Notes under the pieces: model-generated | The model's database searches: none | Told to the model about the DNA's origin: nothing | What the model saw: the letters and a program-made list of their open reading frames with translations, nothing else | Assembly (NCBI RefSeq): GCF_024807945.1 | Contig: NZ_JANUFD010000013.1 | Location: forward strand, 62,001 to 126,000 | Source of the DNA: Pseudomonas sp. JUb42 | Lineage (GTDB): Bacteria > Pseudomonadota > Gammaproteobacteria > Pseudomonadales > Pseudomonadaceae | DNA: 64,000 nucleotides | Reading direction: 5' to 3' | Part shown: positions 25,522 through 34,163 of the stretch, piece by piece | How positions within the stretch are numbered: position 1 is the first letter of the stretch | How the letters are laid out: each line of letters starts with the position of its first letter | Program-made: the position numbers and the translations under genes

Positions 25522-27075
25522 ATGGACTTGATTCAACATGCCGATTCGCCGCGTTACATCCTGCTCAACGAGCTGGATAACGTGGTTGTGGTGGTCAACG
25601 ACCAGGGTGTACCGGCCGGTACTGAGTTCGATAATGGTGTCGTGACCATCGATAACGTGCCGCAAAGCCACAAGGTCAACCTGGTGGACATCCCTGAAGG
25701 TGGCCCGGTGATTCGTTACGGGCAGACCATTGGTTATGCACTGCGGCCGATCCCACGCGGCAGTTGGGTCAAGGAAGATCTGTTGCGCATGCCTACCGCA
25801 CCATCGTTGGACAGCCTGCCGCTGTCCACTGATGTGCCGGGCAAGGGCGAGCCGCTGGAAGGCTTCACCTTCGAGGGTTATCGCAATGCCGACGGCACCG
25901 TCGGCACGCGCAACATCCTCGGTATCACCACCACCGTGCAATGCGTCACCGGTGTGCTCGACTTCGCGGTCAAGCGCATCCGTGAGGAGCTGTTGCCCAA
26001 ATACCCCAACGTCGATGACGTCGTGGCCCTGACCCACAGCTACGGCTGCGGCGTGGCCATTACCGCCACCGACGCGTATATCCCCATCCGCACCGTGCGC
26101 AACCTGGCGCGCAACCCGAACCTGGGTGGCGAAGCGCTGGTAATCAGCCTGGGCTGCGAGAAATTGCAGGCCGGGCAGGTGATGCACGAAGGCGATGCCT
26201 CGGTGGATCTCAGCGATCCATGGTTGTACCGCCTGCAAGACTCCAGCCACGGCTTCCACGAAATGATCGAACAGATCATGGAGCTGGCCGAGACCCGCCT
26301 GAAGAAACTCGACCTGCGTCGTCGCGAGACCGTTCCGGCCTCCGAGCTGATCCTCGGCATGCAATGCGGCGGCAGCGATGCCTTCTCCGGCATCACCGCC
26401 AACCCGGCCCTGGGCTACGCCTCGGACCTGTTGCTGCGTGCCGGCGCCACCGTGATGTTCTCGGAAGTGACGGAAGTGCGGGACGCCATCTACCTGCTGA
26501 CGTCCCGTGCCGAAACCAAGACCGTCGCCGAAGAACTGGTGCGGGAAATGGACTGGTACGACCGTTACCTGGCCAAGGGCGAGGCCGACCGCAGCGCCAA
26601 CACCACGCCGGGCAACAAGAAGGGCGGTCTGTCGAACATTGTCGAGAAGTCCCTGGGCTCCATCGTCAAGTCCGGCAGCAGCGCCATCAACGGCGTGCTG
26701 GGCCCTGGTGAGCGGGTGAACCGCAAAGGTTTGATCTTCTGCGCGACGCCGGCCAGCGACTTCGTCTGCGGCACGCTGCAACTTGCGGCCGGCATGAACC
26801 TGCATGTGTTTACCACCGGACGTGGCACGCCGTATGGCCTGGCCATGGCGCCAGTGGTCAAGGTCTCGACCCGTACCGAGCTGGCTCACCGCTGGCCGGA
26901 TCTGATCGATATCGACGCCGGGCGCATCGCTACCGGTCGTGCCAGCATCGAGGACCTGGGCTGGGAGCTGTTCCACTTCTACCTGGACGTGGCCAGCGGC
27001 AAGAAGAAAACCTGGACCGAGCACTATCGCCTGCACAACGACATCACTTTGTTCAATCCGGCGCCGATTACTTGA
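25522..27075 (+). CDS. garD: Galactarate dehydratase
   Basis: 517 residues from ATG 25522 (a GTG directly precedes it at 25519). It belongs to the UxaA/GarD family. A small N-terminal SAF-like domain (about 10-95) is followed by the large domain with GTRNILGITTTVQCV, THSYGCG, GCEKLQ, GMQCGGSD and TTGRGTPYG motifs and conserved Cys residues. It converts galactarate to 5-dehydro-4-deoxy-D-glucarate, the substrate of KdgD upstream. No glucarate dehydratase (gudD) or semialdehyde dehydrogenase is in the window, so the route must be finished by genes elsewhere. Confidence 0.92.
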   Translation: MDLIQHADSPRYILLNELDNVVVVVNDQGVPAGTEFDNGVVTIDNVPQSHKVNLVDIPEGGPVIRYGQTIGYALRPIPRGSWVKEDLLRMPTAPSLDSLPLSTDVPGKGEPLEGFTFEGYRNADGTVGTRNILGITTTVQCVTGVLDFAVKRIREELLPKYPNVDDVVALTHSYGCGVAITATDAYIPIRTVRNLARNPNLGGEALVISLGCEKLQAGQVMHEGDASVDLSDPWLYRLQDSSHGFHEMIEQIMELAETRLKKLDLRRRETVPASELILGMQCGGSDAFSGITANPALGYASDLLLRAGATVMFSEVTEVRDAIYLLTSRAETKTVAEELVREMDWYDRYLAKGEADRSANTTPGNKKGGLSNIVEKSLGSIVKSGSSAINGVLGPGERVNRKGLIFCATPASDFVCGTLQLAAGMNLHVFTTGRGTPYGLAMAPVVKVSTRTELAHRWPDLIDIDAGRIATGRASIEDLGWELFHFYLDVASGKKKTWTEHYRLHNDITLFNPAPIT

Positions 27076-27120
27076 TATACCCGTCTCTTGCAGGATATTC
27101 ATGATTCTGTGGGAGATCAT

Positions 27121-27212
27121 TGTGGGAGCGAATTCATTCGCGAAGACGACACTGCATTCGATACATCTTTATCGTCTGTAACACCGCTTTCGCGGATGAA
27201 TCCGCTCCCACA
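27121..27212. repeat. REPIN (GAATTCATTCGCGAA type)
   Basis: The arms TGTGGGAGCGAATTCATTCG and GGATGAATCCGCTCCCACA lie around a ~45-base centre. It occupies the middle of the 27076-27394 gap. Nothing else is recognisable there apart from the upstream region of the next small gene. Confidence 0.85.
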
Positions 27213-27394
27213 TTTCGTGTCCCTCACTAAAGTCCCGCCTTTGCGACAGCTGTTTCAAAATTCTTCCCCACGCCGTTTTCTTTCCCACCTAGACTTCAAC
27301 CCATGGCACACATCGCTGCGGGTCGCGATTGCCATCCTATTGCAACAGTCAGGTGTTTAGATCCGCGCATAGAAACCGAACGGGGAGAACCATC

Positions 27395-27613
27395 ATGTCG
27401 GTGATTGCAAAGTGGGCGATGCAGGCTGTAACGGTATTTTTCTTTGCCTGGCTGGCGACGGTGGCGTCCAGTTGGAACAGTTCGATGGTCAGCGGCACCG
27501 GCAGTGATCGCCTGGCGGATCTGACCCGCAGCCCTGCTGTAATCAGCAGTTTTGCCAGCAAAAATGCAGCTGAACAGACTGCGGTGACCGGCCTGTCCGG
27601 CAACGGCGAATAA
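27395..27613 (+). CDS. Small hypothetical protein with one membrane or signal segment
   Basis: 72 residues from ATG 27395, selected because CGGGGAGA lies 6-12 bases upstream. Residues about 5-25 (WAMQAVTVFFFAWLATVAS) form one hydrophobic helix that could be a signal anchor. The rest is polar, Ser/Thr/Ala-rich and ends in NGE. A hairpin terminator follows. I do not recognise a family. It may be a cell-envelope peptide of the genus. Confidence 0.6.
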   Translation: MSVIAKWAMQAVTVFFFAWLATVASSWNSSMVSGTGSDRLADLTRSPAVISSFASKNAAEQTAVTGLSGNGE

Positions 27614-27645
27614 CCCGCCAAACCTTACTCCCCTTGAACTCAACA

Positions 27646-27668
27646 GAACCCGCTTCGGCGGGTTCTTG
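27646..27668 (+). terminator. Terminator after the small membrane-protein gene
   Basis: GAACCCGC pairs with GCGGGTTC around TTCG, a stable tetraloop, followed by TTGCG. Confidence 0.7.
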
Positions 27669-27691
27669 CGTCTGGCGCACTTTGCAGCGGG

Positions 27692-27721
27692 CAAAAAGAG
27701 GCCCGCAGTGTGAGCGGGCCA
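27692..27721 (-). terminator. Terminator of the LysR gene on the minus strand
   Basis: GGCCCGC and GCGGGCC pair around a 7-base loop. Read on the minus strand the hairpin runs into CTCTTTTTGCC. It lies about 70 bases past the LysR stop. Confidence 0.75.
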
Positions 27722-27788
27722 AGTGGGATGTATTTCAAGGAGTGAGTTCACCATAAGTGCAGTCAGGTGAAAATCTTGTGAAAGCTTC

Positions 27789-28703
27789 TCATTTAACGCT
27801 TTGTGCAACTTCCATCACTCGCTCACGCAACCATTGCTGGACGTGATGCCCGGCGTTGCGGCGGTGCCAGAGCAGATGGAATTCGATGGCCGGTAGCACC
27901 AGAGGGGGCGCGAACAGTTTCAGTAGAGGCCTCTCGGCAGACTTGAGCACCACGCGTTTCATCAGCGTGGCCACATGATCGCTGTGGGCCACCAGCGTCG
28001 GTGCAGCGAACATATGCGCCAGGGTCAGGGCGATGCGGCGCTGTCGGCCAGCTTGTGCCAAGACCTGATCGACCACGCCATAACGATCACCCTCCGGCGA
28101 GACCAGGACATGGGACAGGCCCAGGAAGCGCTCCAGATCCATCTCTTGCCCGGCTGACGGGTGATCGTGGCGCAGCAGGGTCACGAACTCGTCACGCAGC
28201 AGGGGGCTGCTCAGGATCCGGCTTTCGGTCTGGCTGGGCAGAATGCCGATGGCCATATCGATGGTGCCAGCATCAAGCAGCTCCACCGCGCTGTCGCGAC
28301 CATTGAAACCGTGCACGTTAAGGGTGATGCCCGACGCCAGGGTGCCCAACGCCTGAACCAGGTGCGGTAACAGCACATAAGCCGGGTAATCGGTCATGCC
28401 CAGATTGAAGGTGGTAGTGGCCTGGGCCGGATCGAAATTCGGCCGGGTCAGCAGTGCCGTTTCGATGGTATGCAGGGCGCTGGCGACCGGTTCGGCCATC
28501 TCCCGTGCCCTGGCAGTGGGCAGCAGACCGTCGGCACTACGCAGGAACAATGGATCGGCAAACAGCGTGCGCAAGCGGCCCAGGGCCGCACTCATGGCCG
28601 GCTGGCTGACACCCACCCGCGCGGCGGCGCGGGTGACATTGCGTTCGAGCATCAGGGCGTCGAATGCAGCAAGCAGATTAAGGTCCAGGCCTTTGAAATC
28701 CAT
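27789..28703 (-). CDS. LysR-family transcriptional regulator
   Basis: 304 residues. The N-terminal winged HTH contains LNLLAAFDALMLERNVTRAAARVGVSQPA, split here as helix 1 and recognition helix (about 8-40), typical of the NodD/LinR-like branch. The C-terminal domain has the FNLGMTDYPAYVLLP opening strand of the substrate-binding fold. It is divergent from the SnoaL-like gene at 28801 across a 97-base gap, the standard LysR arrangement, so that gene is the likely target. Confidence 0.88.
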   Translation of the reverse strand: MDFKGLDLNLLAAFDALMLERNVTRAAARVGVSQPAMSAALGRLRTLFADPLFLRSADGLLPTARAREMAEPVASALHTIETALLTRPNFDPAQATTTFNLGMTDYPAYVLLPHLVQALGTLASGITLNVHGFNGRDSAVELLDAGTIDMAIGILPSQTESRILSSPLLRDEFVTLLRHDHPSAGQEMDLERFLGLSHVLVSPEGDRYGVVDQVLAQAGRQRRIALTLAHMFAAPTLVAHSDHVATLMKRVVLKSAERPLLKLFAPPLVLPAIEFHLLWHRRNAGHHVQQWLRERVMEVAQSVK

Positions 28704-28800
28704 AATTCGTATATCGCTATATACCCACCATTTGTTGGACGGATATTAGGTGTTTTCTGCAAGCTCTGCGTCACTACTTCCCGGCACAGCAGAGGCCCGC

Positions 28801-29250
28801 ATGAGCGATATGTCTTCGAACACCCTTGAGACCCAGCGTCTGGCACGCGAGCGCACGGCGGTTGAAACCCTCTACCGTGCGTTCAATGAGCAGAATCCTG
28901 ATCTGGTTGATCTGGCGGTCACCGCCGACTGGGATGATATTCCTCTGGCGCCAGGGCAGGGGCCGGGACCTGAGGGGATCAAACCGATCATTCGCGAGTT
29001 CGTTCTGGCGATGCCCGATGTGCAGATCATCGTCCATGACCTGCTTCAACTACCCGGCCGAATCGCCGTGCGCGCAGAGATTCGCGGCACGCATCAGGGC
29101 GTGCTGATGGGCATAGCGCCTAGCGGCAAGCAGATCAGTTTCAGTATTCACGAATTTCATGAACTGGATGGCGAACGTGTTACCCGTACCTGGCATCTGG
29201 AGGACTGGTTCGGCGCGTTCATGCAGATTGGGCGTTTTCCCGGTATTTGA
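28801..29250 (+). CDS. SnoaL-like / ester cyclase family protein
   Basis: 149 residues from ATG 28801 (AGAGG upstream). The NTF2-like fold is suggested by VETLYRAFNEQNPDLVDLAVTADW (split over the first helices), the FVLAMPDVQIIVHDLL strand pair, and the GISPSGKQ-type turn seen as GIAPSGKQISF, followed by a HELDGERVTRTWHLEDW strand. Such proteins are annotated ester cyclases or polyketide cyclases, but most have no proven substrate. Divergent partner of the LysR gene. Confidence 0.75.
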   Translation: MSDMSSNTLETQRLARERTAVETLYRAFNEQNPDLVDLAVTADWDDIPLAPGQGPGPEGIKPIIREFVLAMPDVQIIVHDLLQLPGRIAVRAEIRGTHQGVLMGIAPSGKQISFSIHEFHELDGERVTRTWHLEDWFGAFMQIGRFPGI

Positions 29251-29297
29251 TCTCACAGAGGCAGGTGTGGCAGGAACCCTTTGGTACCTGTGAGATT

Positions 29298-29391
29298 TGT
29301 GGGAGCGAATTCATTCGCGAAATCGGTATTTCAAACGCTGCAAAAATGCGTTGAATCCACCGGCCTCTTCGCGAATGAATTCGCTCCCACA
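29298..29391. repeat. REPIN (GAATTCATTCGCGAA type), near-perfect arms
   Basis: The arms TGTGGGAGCGAATTCATTCG and CGAATGAATTCGCTCCCACA are exact inverses around a ~54-base centre. Confidence 0.9.
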
Positions 29392-29423
29392 TCTGTCTCC
29401 ATACAGTGGTACAGAATGGCGAG

Positions 29424-29624
29424 TTATTGATTCATCAACGCTGGCCGTTCAGCCCTGGCGCTGGTCTTGGCGTTTTCGGGTAGCTCATGGGGCGCATCGA
29501 GCCGGGACTTCATCTTGTCGGCAAAGTCCCGGGCTTCGTGCCAGGTGCTGCATTTCACCGGGTAACTGTCCAGCATCACTACCCAATTGGCACCGTGAGT
29601 ACCTTCTTCTATCTGGATAAGCAT
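29424..29624 (-). CDS. Small hypothetical protein
   Basis: 66 residues. GGAGA lies 9 bases before the ATG at 29624. It starts MLIQIEEGTHGANWVVMLDS and includes a Cys-containing CSTWHEARDFADKMKSRLD helix, then a Pro/Ala-rich tail. No signal or membrane segment. No family recognised. The 265-base gap upstream has an Anr/FNR-like site at 29803-29816 and nothing else I can identify, so low-oxygen control is possible. Confidence 0.6.
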   Translation of the reverse strand: MLIQIEEGTHGANWVVMLDSYPVKCSTWHEARDFADKMKSRLDAPHELPENAKTSARAERPALMNQ

Positions 29625-29802
29625 GAGCGAGCATCTCCGTAAGTGAGTTGTGTTTCACCGAGATTCGGCATGAAAAAACAACGAGCGAAACTCTGCGCCC
29701 AAAGGCAATCGACGGGCTACAGCAAATCCACGATTCCCGATGAACGTCACCCGAACTTATCGGGTTGATGTGACCAGTTGAGCATCAGCCGCAGACGCAG
29801 AC

Positions 29803-29816
29803 TTGACCAAGGTCAA
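29803..29816. promoter_or_regulatory. Anr/FNR-like site
   Basis: TTGACCAAGGTCAA is a 14-base palindrome matching the TTGAN(6)TCAA layout of Anr boxes (consensus TTGAT-N4-ATCAA, with C and G at the inner positions). It lies about 180 bases upstream of the 66-residue gene at 29624. No plus-strand gene follows it for more than 2 kb. Confidence 0.45.
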
Positions 29817-29889
29817 GCAGGCTGCTGTTTTGCGCTACAAGGCAGATGGCCGGTATCCGTTCGTCGTTTTCTTGCCGGTCTCGATCAGC

Positions 29890-30135
29890 TCACTCGGCGA
29901 TCCCCTCAACCTCCGTGCAATGCAGGCGGATTTCATTGCGTACGACCTGGCCGCCGATCTGATGCAGGATCACGGAAATATCCTGGATCTCGAAATGGGT
30001 CTTGCGCGTGCGGTGGTATTCGTCCGACTCGAGGTCGATGCGCACACCTTTCTGCAAATGGGGCATGGCACCTTCGGATTCGATATAGCCGATTTCTTCA
30101 TCGGCGCCGAGGAGGAAGCGGTAGCTGTGTTTCAT
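29890..30135 (-). CDS. Small hypothetical protein after topB
   Basis: 81 residues, with AAGGAGT ideally placed before ATG 30135. Acidic and soluble: MKHSYRFLLGADEEIGYIES, then KGVRIDLESDEYHRTRKTHF and a C-terminal strand-rich part. No family recognised. It starts 16 bases after the topB stop in the same direction, so it is probably co-transcribed with topB. Confidence 0.65.
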   Translation of the reverse strand: MKHSYRFLLGADEEIGYIESEGAMPHLQKGVRIDLESDEYHRTRKTHFEIQDISVILHQIGGQVVRNEIRLHCTEVEGIAE

Positions 30136-30151
30136 GGATAACTCCTTGTCT

Positions 30152-32107
30152 TCATGAACGCGCGGCAGGCGCTTTGCTGGCGCGTTTAGGCTTGGCTGTT
30201 GTACTCCCAGCGGCCTTGCGCTTGCCAGTCTTGCGTGATTTTTTCCACGGGGTGCTGCCGGCCGGGGCGGGGCCGCTGATGGTCATGCGCAGGCCGACAC
30301 AGCGGCTGACCTGCTTACTCATCCACGCCGCCTGCTTGGCGACGAATTCTTCCAGGCTCATCTCGCCGCTCTGCACCATGTCCAGCGCCTGCTCCCAGAT
30401 GGCTGTGGTGCCGGGGTCGGCAATGGCTCTGGGCACGGCGTCGATCAGGCTGAAGGCAGCCGGAGTGGCGTAGAGGGCCTTGCCGTTCTTGTTCAGGTAA
30501 CCGCGATCGAGCAGGCCCTGAATAATTCCCGCCCGCGTGGCCTCGGTGCCGATGCCGGTGGTGTCCTTGAGCTTCTGTTTGAGGCGCGGGTCCTCGACCA
30601 GTTTGGCGACATTCTTCATCGCCTTGATCAGGTCGCCCTCGGTGAAGGGCTTGGGCGGCTGGGTCCACAGGTCCTTGAGGCGTACGTCCATCACCGGATA
30701 GTCGTGGCCTTCGCTGAGCCGCGGCAGGTTCTGCGGCGCTACAGGCTCGCGACCTTTAGCGGGGGCAAGCGCCTCGGGCAGGGCGCGTTTCCAGCCGGGT
30801 TCGATAATCTGTTTGCCGACTGCACGCAGATCCTGCCCGGCGCAATCGAAGTCGGCCTGGGTGCGATCGTATTCGTGATTGGGCAGGAACTGCGCCAGAT
30901 AGCGCGCGCGAATCAGGCTGTAGACCGCCCGTGGTTTGCTTGCCAGGCGGTCGAGGTCGCGCACTGCGGCAGTGGGAATGATGCCGTGGTGGGCGCTGAC
31001 CTTGGCATCGTTCCAGGCCCGGGAGCGGCGCTTGGGGTCAAGGTGCGCTTGCAGCACCTGGAGGCTGGCATCGGCCCGCGCCAACGCGGCAAGAATCGAC
31101 GGCGCCTCGCTGTGCTGGCTAAGCGGCAGGAAGCCGCAATCACTGCGCGGATAGGTGATCAGCTTGTGGGTTTCGTAGAGCGCCTGGGCAATGTCCAGAG
31201 TCTCCTGGGCGCCGAGGCCGAGCTTCTTCGAGCACACCTCTTGCAAGGTGCCGAGGTCGAAGGGCAGCGGTGCGGCTTCGCGGATGCGTTCGGTGCGCAG
31301 TTTGACCAGTTTCGCGCTGCCAGCCTGTTGCATGGCCTCGGCGGCCTGTTGCGCCAGGGGCTGATTGAGGCAGCGATCCTGATCATCACAGACGTCCGAT
31401 TTGGCTCGCCATTGGGCAACAAAGGTCTGCCGCTCGGACTGCAACTCGACGTCGATGGCCCAATACGGCACCGGGACGAAGTCGGCGATGCTGCGGTCGC
31501 GGTCCACCACCAGACGCAGGGTTGGCGTTTGCACACGGCCCACAGGCAGTACGCCCTGATAACCCGACTGACGACCGAGCAGGGTGAACAGACGGCTCAT
31601 GTTCATGCCGATCAGCCAGTCGGCGCGGGAGCGGCCCAATGCCGAGTGATACAGGTTAAAGGTTTCGATACCGGGCTTGAGGGACGCCAGCGCCTTGCGG
31701 ATCGAGGCGTCGTCCAGGGCCGACAGCCACAGGCGCTGGATCGGCCCGCGATAGCGGCAGTGCTCCACCAGTTCTCGGGCGATCATCTCGCCTTCGCGGT
31801 CGGCGTCGGTGGCGATCACCAGTTCCTGCGCTTCCCCGAGCAGGCGCTTGACTGCCTTGAACTGGCTGGCGGTCTTGGGCTTGACCTGCATTTTCCAGCG
31901 CTCCGGGACGATGGGCAGGTCGGCCAGTACCCAGCGTTTGTAACGCGCGTCGTAGGCATCCGGCGGGGCGGTTTCCAGCAGATGGCCGATGCACCAGGTC
32001 ACCGTCGCGTTGGCGCCGACCCAGCAACCGTCGCCCCGGCGTGTAGCACCGAGCACAGCGGCAATATCCTTGGCCTGGGAAGGCTTTTCGCAGAGAAACA
32101 GGCGCAT
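30152..32107 (-). CDS. topB: DNA topoisomerase III
   Basis: 651 residues, type IA topoisomerase. The N-terminal Toprim domain has MRLFLCEKPSQAKDIA and the acidic D-x-D-x-E triad in ATDADREGEMIARE. The catalytic Tyr is in LITYPRSDCGFLP in the central domain, and GTEATRAGIIQGLLDRGY follows. The Lys/Arg-rich tail replaces a zinc-finger region and probably helps DNA binding. It decatenates replication intermediates in the cytoplasm. Length agrees with E. coli TopB. Confidence 0.93.
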   Translation of the reverse strand: MRLFLCEKPSQAKDIAAVLGATRRGDGCWVGANATVTWCIGHLLETAPPDAYDARYKRWVLADLPIVPERWKMQVKPKTASQFKAVKRLLGEAQELVIATDADREGEMIARELVEHCRYRGPIQRLWLSALDDASIRKALASLKPGIETFNLYHSALGRSRADWLIGMNMSRLFTLLGRQSGYQGVLPVGRVQTPTLRLVVDRDRSIADFVPVPYWAIDVELQSERQTFVAQWRAKSDVCDDQDRCLNQPLAQQAAEAMQQAGSAKLVKLRTERIREAAPLPFDLGTLQEVCSKKLGLGAQETLDIAQALYETHKLITYPRSDCGFLPLSQHSEAPSILAALARADASLQVLQAHLDPKRRSRAWNDAKVSAHHGIIPTAAVRDLDRLASKPRAVYSLIRARYLAQFLPNHEYDRTQADFDCAGQDLRAVGKQIIEPGWKRALPEALAPAKGREPVAPQNLPRLSEGHDYPVMDVRLKDLWTQPPKPFTEGDLIKAMKNVAKLVEDPRLKQKLKDTTGIGTEATRAGIIQGLLDRGYLNKNGKALYATPAAFSLIDAVPRAIADPGTTAIWEQALDMVQSGEMSLEEFVAKQAAWMSKQVSRCVGLRMTISGPAPAGSTPWKKSRKTGKRKAAGSTTAKPKRASKAPAARS

Positions 32108-32249
32108 GCAGATCGTCGTTTTTCGATGAGGGCAGTGCTACAGCATGGACAGTGATGTGACAGAGGGCAAGGTTTTTATCTGTATAAATGTACAGCTGTA
32201 GCTGTATGAGCGATGATCGCCGCACCCCTGATAATCAAGGCTCAATGCC

Positions 32250-32942
32250 ATGTCCCGTGCCCAGCGTCTCCTAACTCTGTTGCAGGTCCTGCGTCGCTAC
32301 CGTTTCCCGGTGGCGGGCGCGGTATTGGCGCAGGAGCTGGATATCAGCCTGCGCACCTTGTACCGGGATATCGGCACGCTCAAGGAGCAGGGCGCGGATA
32401 TCGAAGGCGAGGCAGGCCTGGGTTTTCTGTTGCGACCGGGTTTCATGCTGCCGCCGCTGATGTTCGGCGACGATGAAATCGAAGCCCTGGTGCTGGGTGC
32501 GCGCTGGGTCGCGTCACGGGCCGACGATGAACTCGGCAAGGCCGCCCGCAGCGCCCTGGACAAGATCGCTGCCGTGCTGCCCCCGGAACTGCGTCATGAG
32601 CTGGACGCCTCGGCGTTGTTGGTGCCGCCCAATGGCCTGCCAGTCATCACGCCCATGATCAGCCCACAGGTCATTCGCCAGGCCATCCGTTGCGAACACA
32701 AGGCCCAGATCTACTATCAGGACGTCAAGGAGACCCAGACCGCCCGGACCATCTGGCCCTTTGCCCTGGCTTACTTCGATGGCGTGCAACTGTTGGTGGC
32801 ATGGTGTGAGCTGCGCGAAGGCTTTCGCCATTTTCGCGTCGACCGTATTCATGAGCTGAACATATCCCCGGAGCGCTACCCGCGTCGGCGCCAGGCGCTG
32901 TTAAAGGCGTGGCAGGAGATTCAGGGGATTGATTCACTTTAA
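32250..32942 (+). CDS. YafY-type HTH/WYL-domain transcriptional regulator
   Basis: 230 residues. The N-terminal HTH_11 domain (RAQRLLTLLQVLRRYRFPV, then LDISLRTLYRDIGTLKEQGA) is followed by a WYL-like sensor domain (about 135-205) with IYYQDVKETQTARTIWPFAL. In this family the domain binds small ligands or nucleic acid. It is divergent from topB over 142 bases; targets unknown. The VOC gene at 33199 lies downstream beyond a REP element. Confidence 0.85.
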   Translation: MSRAQRLLTLLQVLRRYRFPVAGAVLAQELDISLRTLYRDIGTLKEQGADIEGEAGLGFLLRPGFMLPPLMFGDDEIEALVLGARWVASRADDELGKAARSALDKIAAVLPPELRHELDASALLVPPNGLPVITPMISPQVIRQAIRCEHKAQIYYQDVKETQTARTIWPFALAYFDGVQLLVAWCELREGFRHFRVDRIHELNISPERYPRRRQALLKAWQEIQGIDSL

Positions 32943-32964
32943 TTCTTTGATTTGAAATGAGGGG

Positions 32965-33054
32965 TGTGGGATTCGGCTTGCTGGCGATGACGGTGAATCA
33001 GTCAACGCTGTTGCGAGCGCTTCGCACTCGATCGCCACCAAGGCGGCTCCCACA
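32965..33054. repeat. REPIN-like element (GGCGATCGCCACCAAGG class, imperfect)
   Basis: GTGTGGGATTCGGCTTGCTGG at the left and ACCAAGGCGGCTCCCACA at the right form imperfect inverted ends about 90 bases apart. The right end is shared with 55655-55735. The remaining part of the 32943-33198 gap shows no gene. Confidence 0.6.
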
Positions 33055-33198
33055 ACCAACCAGTCGGCTCCAAAGGAAAGAGAGTTTGAAAATCACTGCT
33101 GACAAAAACGTGTAGCAGCGCCCCTTAGGCTTTTTCGAACTGGACGGACATACAGTCCATCGCCAGTTTCATGAATCAGCTATCAGGGAGCTACCCCC

Positions 33199-33564
33199 AT
33201 GCTCGACCCCAACTTTCTTATCCTGTACGTCGACGATCCCCTGGCCAGCGCCCAGTTCTACGGGCACCTGTTGGGGCGAACACCCATCGAGTCTTCTGCA
33301 ACCTTTGCGCTGTTCGCCACCGACACTGGCTTGATGCTCGGCCTGTGGGCGCGGCATGCCGTGGAGCCTGGCGTGGAAGCGCTGGGAGTGGGCGGCGAAG
33401 TGGCGTTTGCCGTGGCCGGTATCGGTCTGGTCAATGCGGCCTATCAGATGTGCCGGACCTTCGATATTCCGATCATCCAGACACCCTGCACCCTGGACTT
33501 CGGCTACACCTTCGTCGCGGTCGATCCGGACGGTCATCGGTTGCGGGTGTTTTCGGCTTCCTGA
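33199..33564 (+). CDS. VOC (glyoxalase/bleomycin-resistance fold) family protein
   Basis: 121 residues, AGGGAG before the ATG. One VOC module: LDPNFLILYVDDPLASAQFYGHLLGR is the first strand-helix pair, and YTFVAVDPDGHRLRVFSAS is the closing beta segment. These proteins bind small aromatic or metal-bound ligands. Some confer phenazine or bleomycin resistance, but the ligand here is unknown. It may be regulated by the WYL protein upstream. Confidence 0.82.
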   Translation: MLDPNFLILYVDDPLASAQFYGHLLGRTPIESSATFALFATDTGLMLGLWARHAVEPGVEALGVGGEVAFAVAGIGLVNAAYQMCRTFDIPIIQTPCTLDFGYTFVAVDPDGHRLRVFSAS

Positions 33565-33665
33565 CCGTCTGGCTGAAATGTATCAGGGATGACACATTTC
33601 CCCGGTTCCTCGCTCAAGGTCAGGGGTGTGAGGCCGATATTGCAGGCAATCGCATGGAGGCCTGT

Positions 33666-34142
33666 ATGGAATTCAGCCTGACATTAAGTAACAGCCCGTC
33701 GCCCCAGAGCCTGATCGTGGACGCCTTGTCGGCCGCTTTATCAGCCAAGGCCGCGCCTGCCCACGAAGAGACTCCGGTCAAGCCGGGCGTCGAGGTGCTG
33801 CTCTCTGACAAAGGCCTGAGCAAGGCTCGCTACGACCGGCAATTTGCCGATATCGATGCGAGCAAGCTGCCGACCACGGTCAAGGAGCAGCTCAAGACCA
33901 TCCGCCGCATTCAGCTGCAGATTGCCGAGAAAAAGGCTGAACTCAAGGCGGTGATGAAAAACCACCTGCTGACGCCCAAGGAGCGCGAGGTCAAGGCCCG
34001 GCTGCTGCAGTTGGAGATGACCAACCTGAGCAACACCATGACCGTGGCGACCAACAGTATCGGCAAGACCATGGGCGAAATGACCTTGCCCCTGGATCAG
34101 ATTGGTGAAGCCAACAAGCTGATGAACAAGGAGCCGTCCTGA
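33666..34142 (+). CDS. Hypothetical coiled-coil protein, paralogue A of a tandem pair
   Basis: 158 residues from ATG 33666, 5 bases after GGAGG. The N-terminal ~55 residues are Ala/Ser/Pro-rich and probably disordered. Residues about 60-140 are charged and helical, with DIDASKLPTTVKEQLKTIRR, then QIAEKKAELK and LLQLEMTNLSNTM, predicted to form an antiparallel coiled coil. No signal peptide or membrane segment. The next gene is its paralogue with the same layout. No family recognised. Confidence 0.7.
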   Translation: MEFSLTLSNSPSPQSLIVDALSAALSAKAAPAHEETPVKPGVEVLLSDKGLSKARYDRQFADIDASKLPTTVKEQLKTIRRIQLQIAEKKAELKAVMKNHLLTPKEREVKARLLQLEMTNLSNTMTVATNSIGKTMGEMTLPLDQIGEANKLMNKEPS

Positions 34143-34163
34143 CCCGGACGATTGGAGGCTGCC

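Noticed and set aside
25435..27120. A 561-codon open frame on the minus strand opposite garD
   Set aside because: Shadow of the well-supported galactarate dehydratase gene; no ribosome site and no recognisable domain.
29670..29768. A 32-codon frame in the gap before the small gene at 29624
   Set aside because: No ribosome site and no conserved-looking sequence; treated as chance.
33171..33665. Upstream extension of paralogue A across the VOC gene
   Set aside because: The extended part is out of frame with the VOC gene and overlaps it; the GGAGG site fixes the start at 33666.
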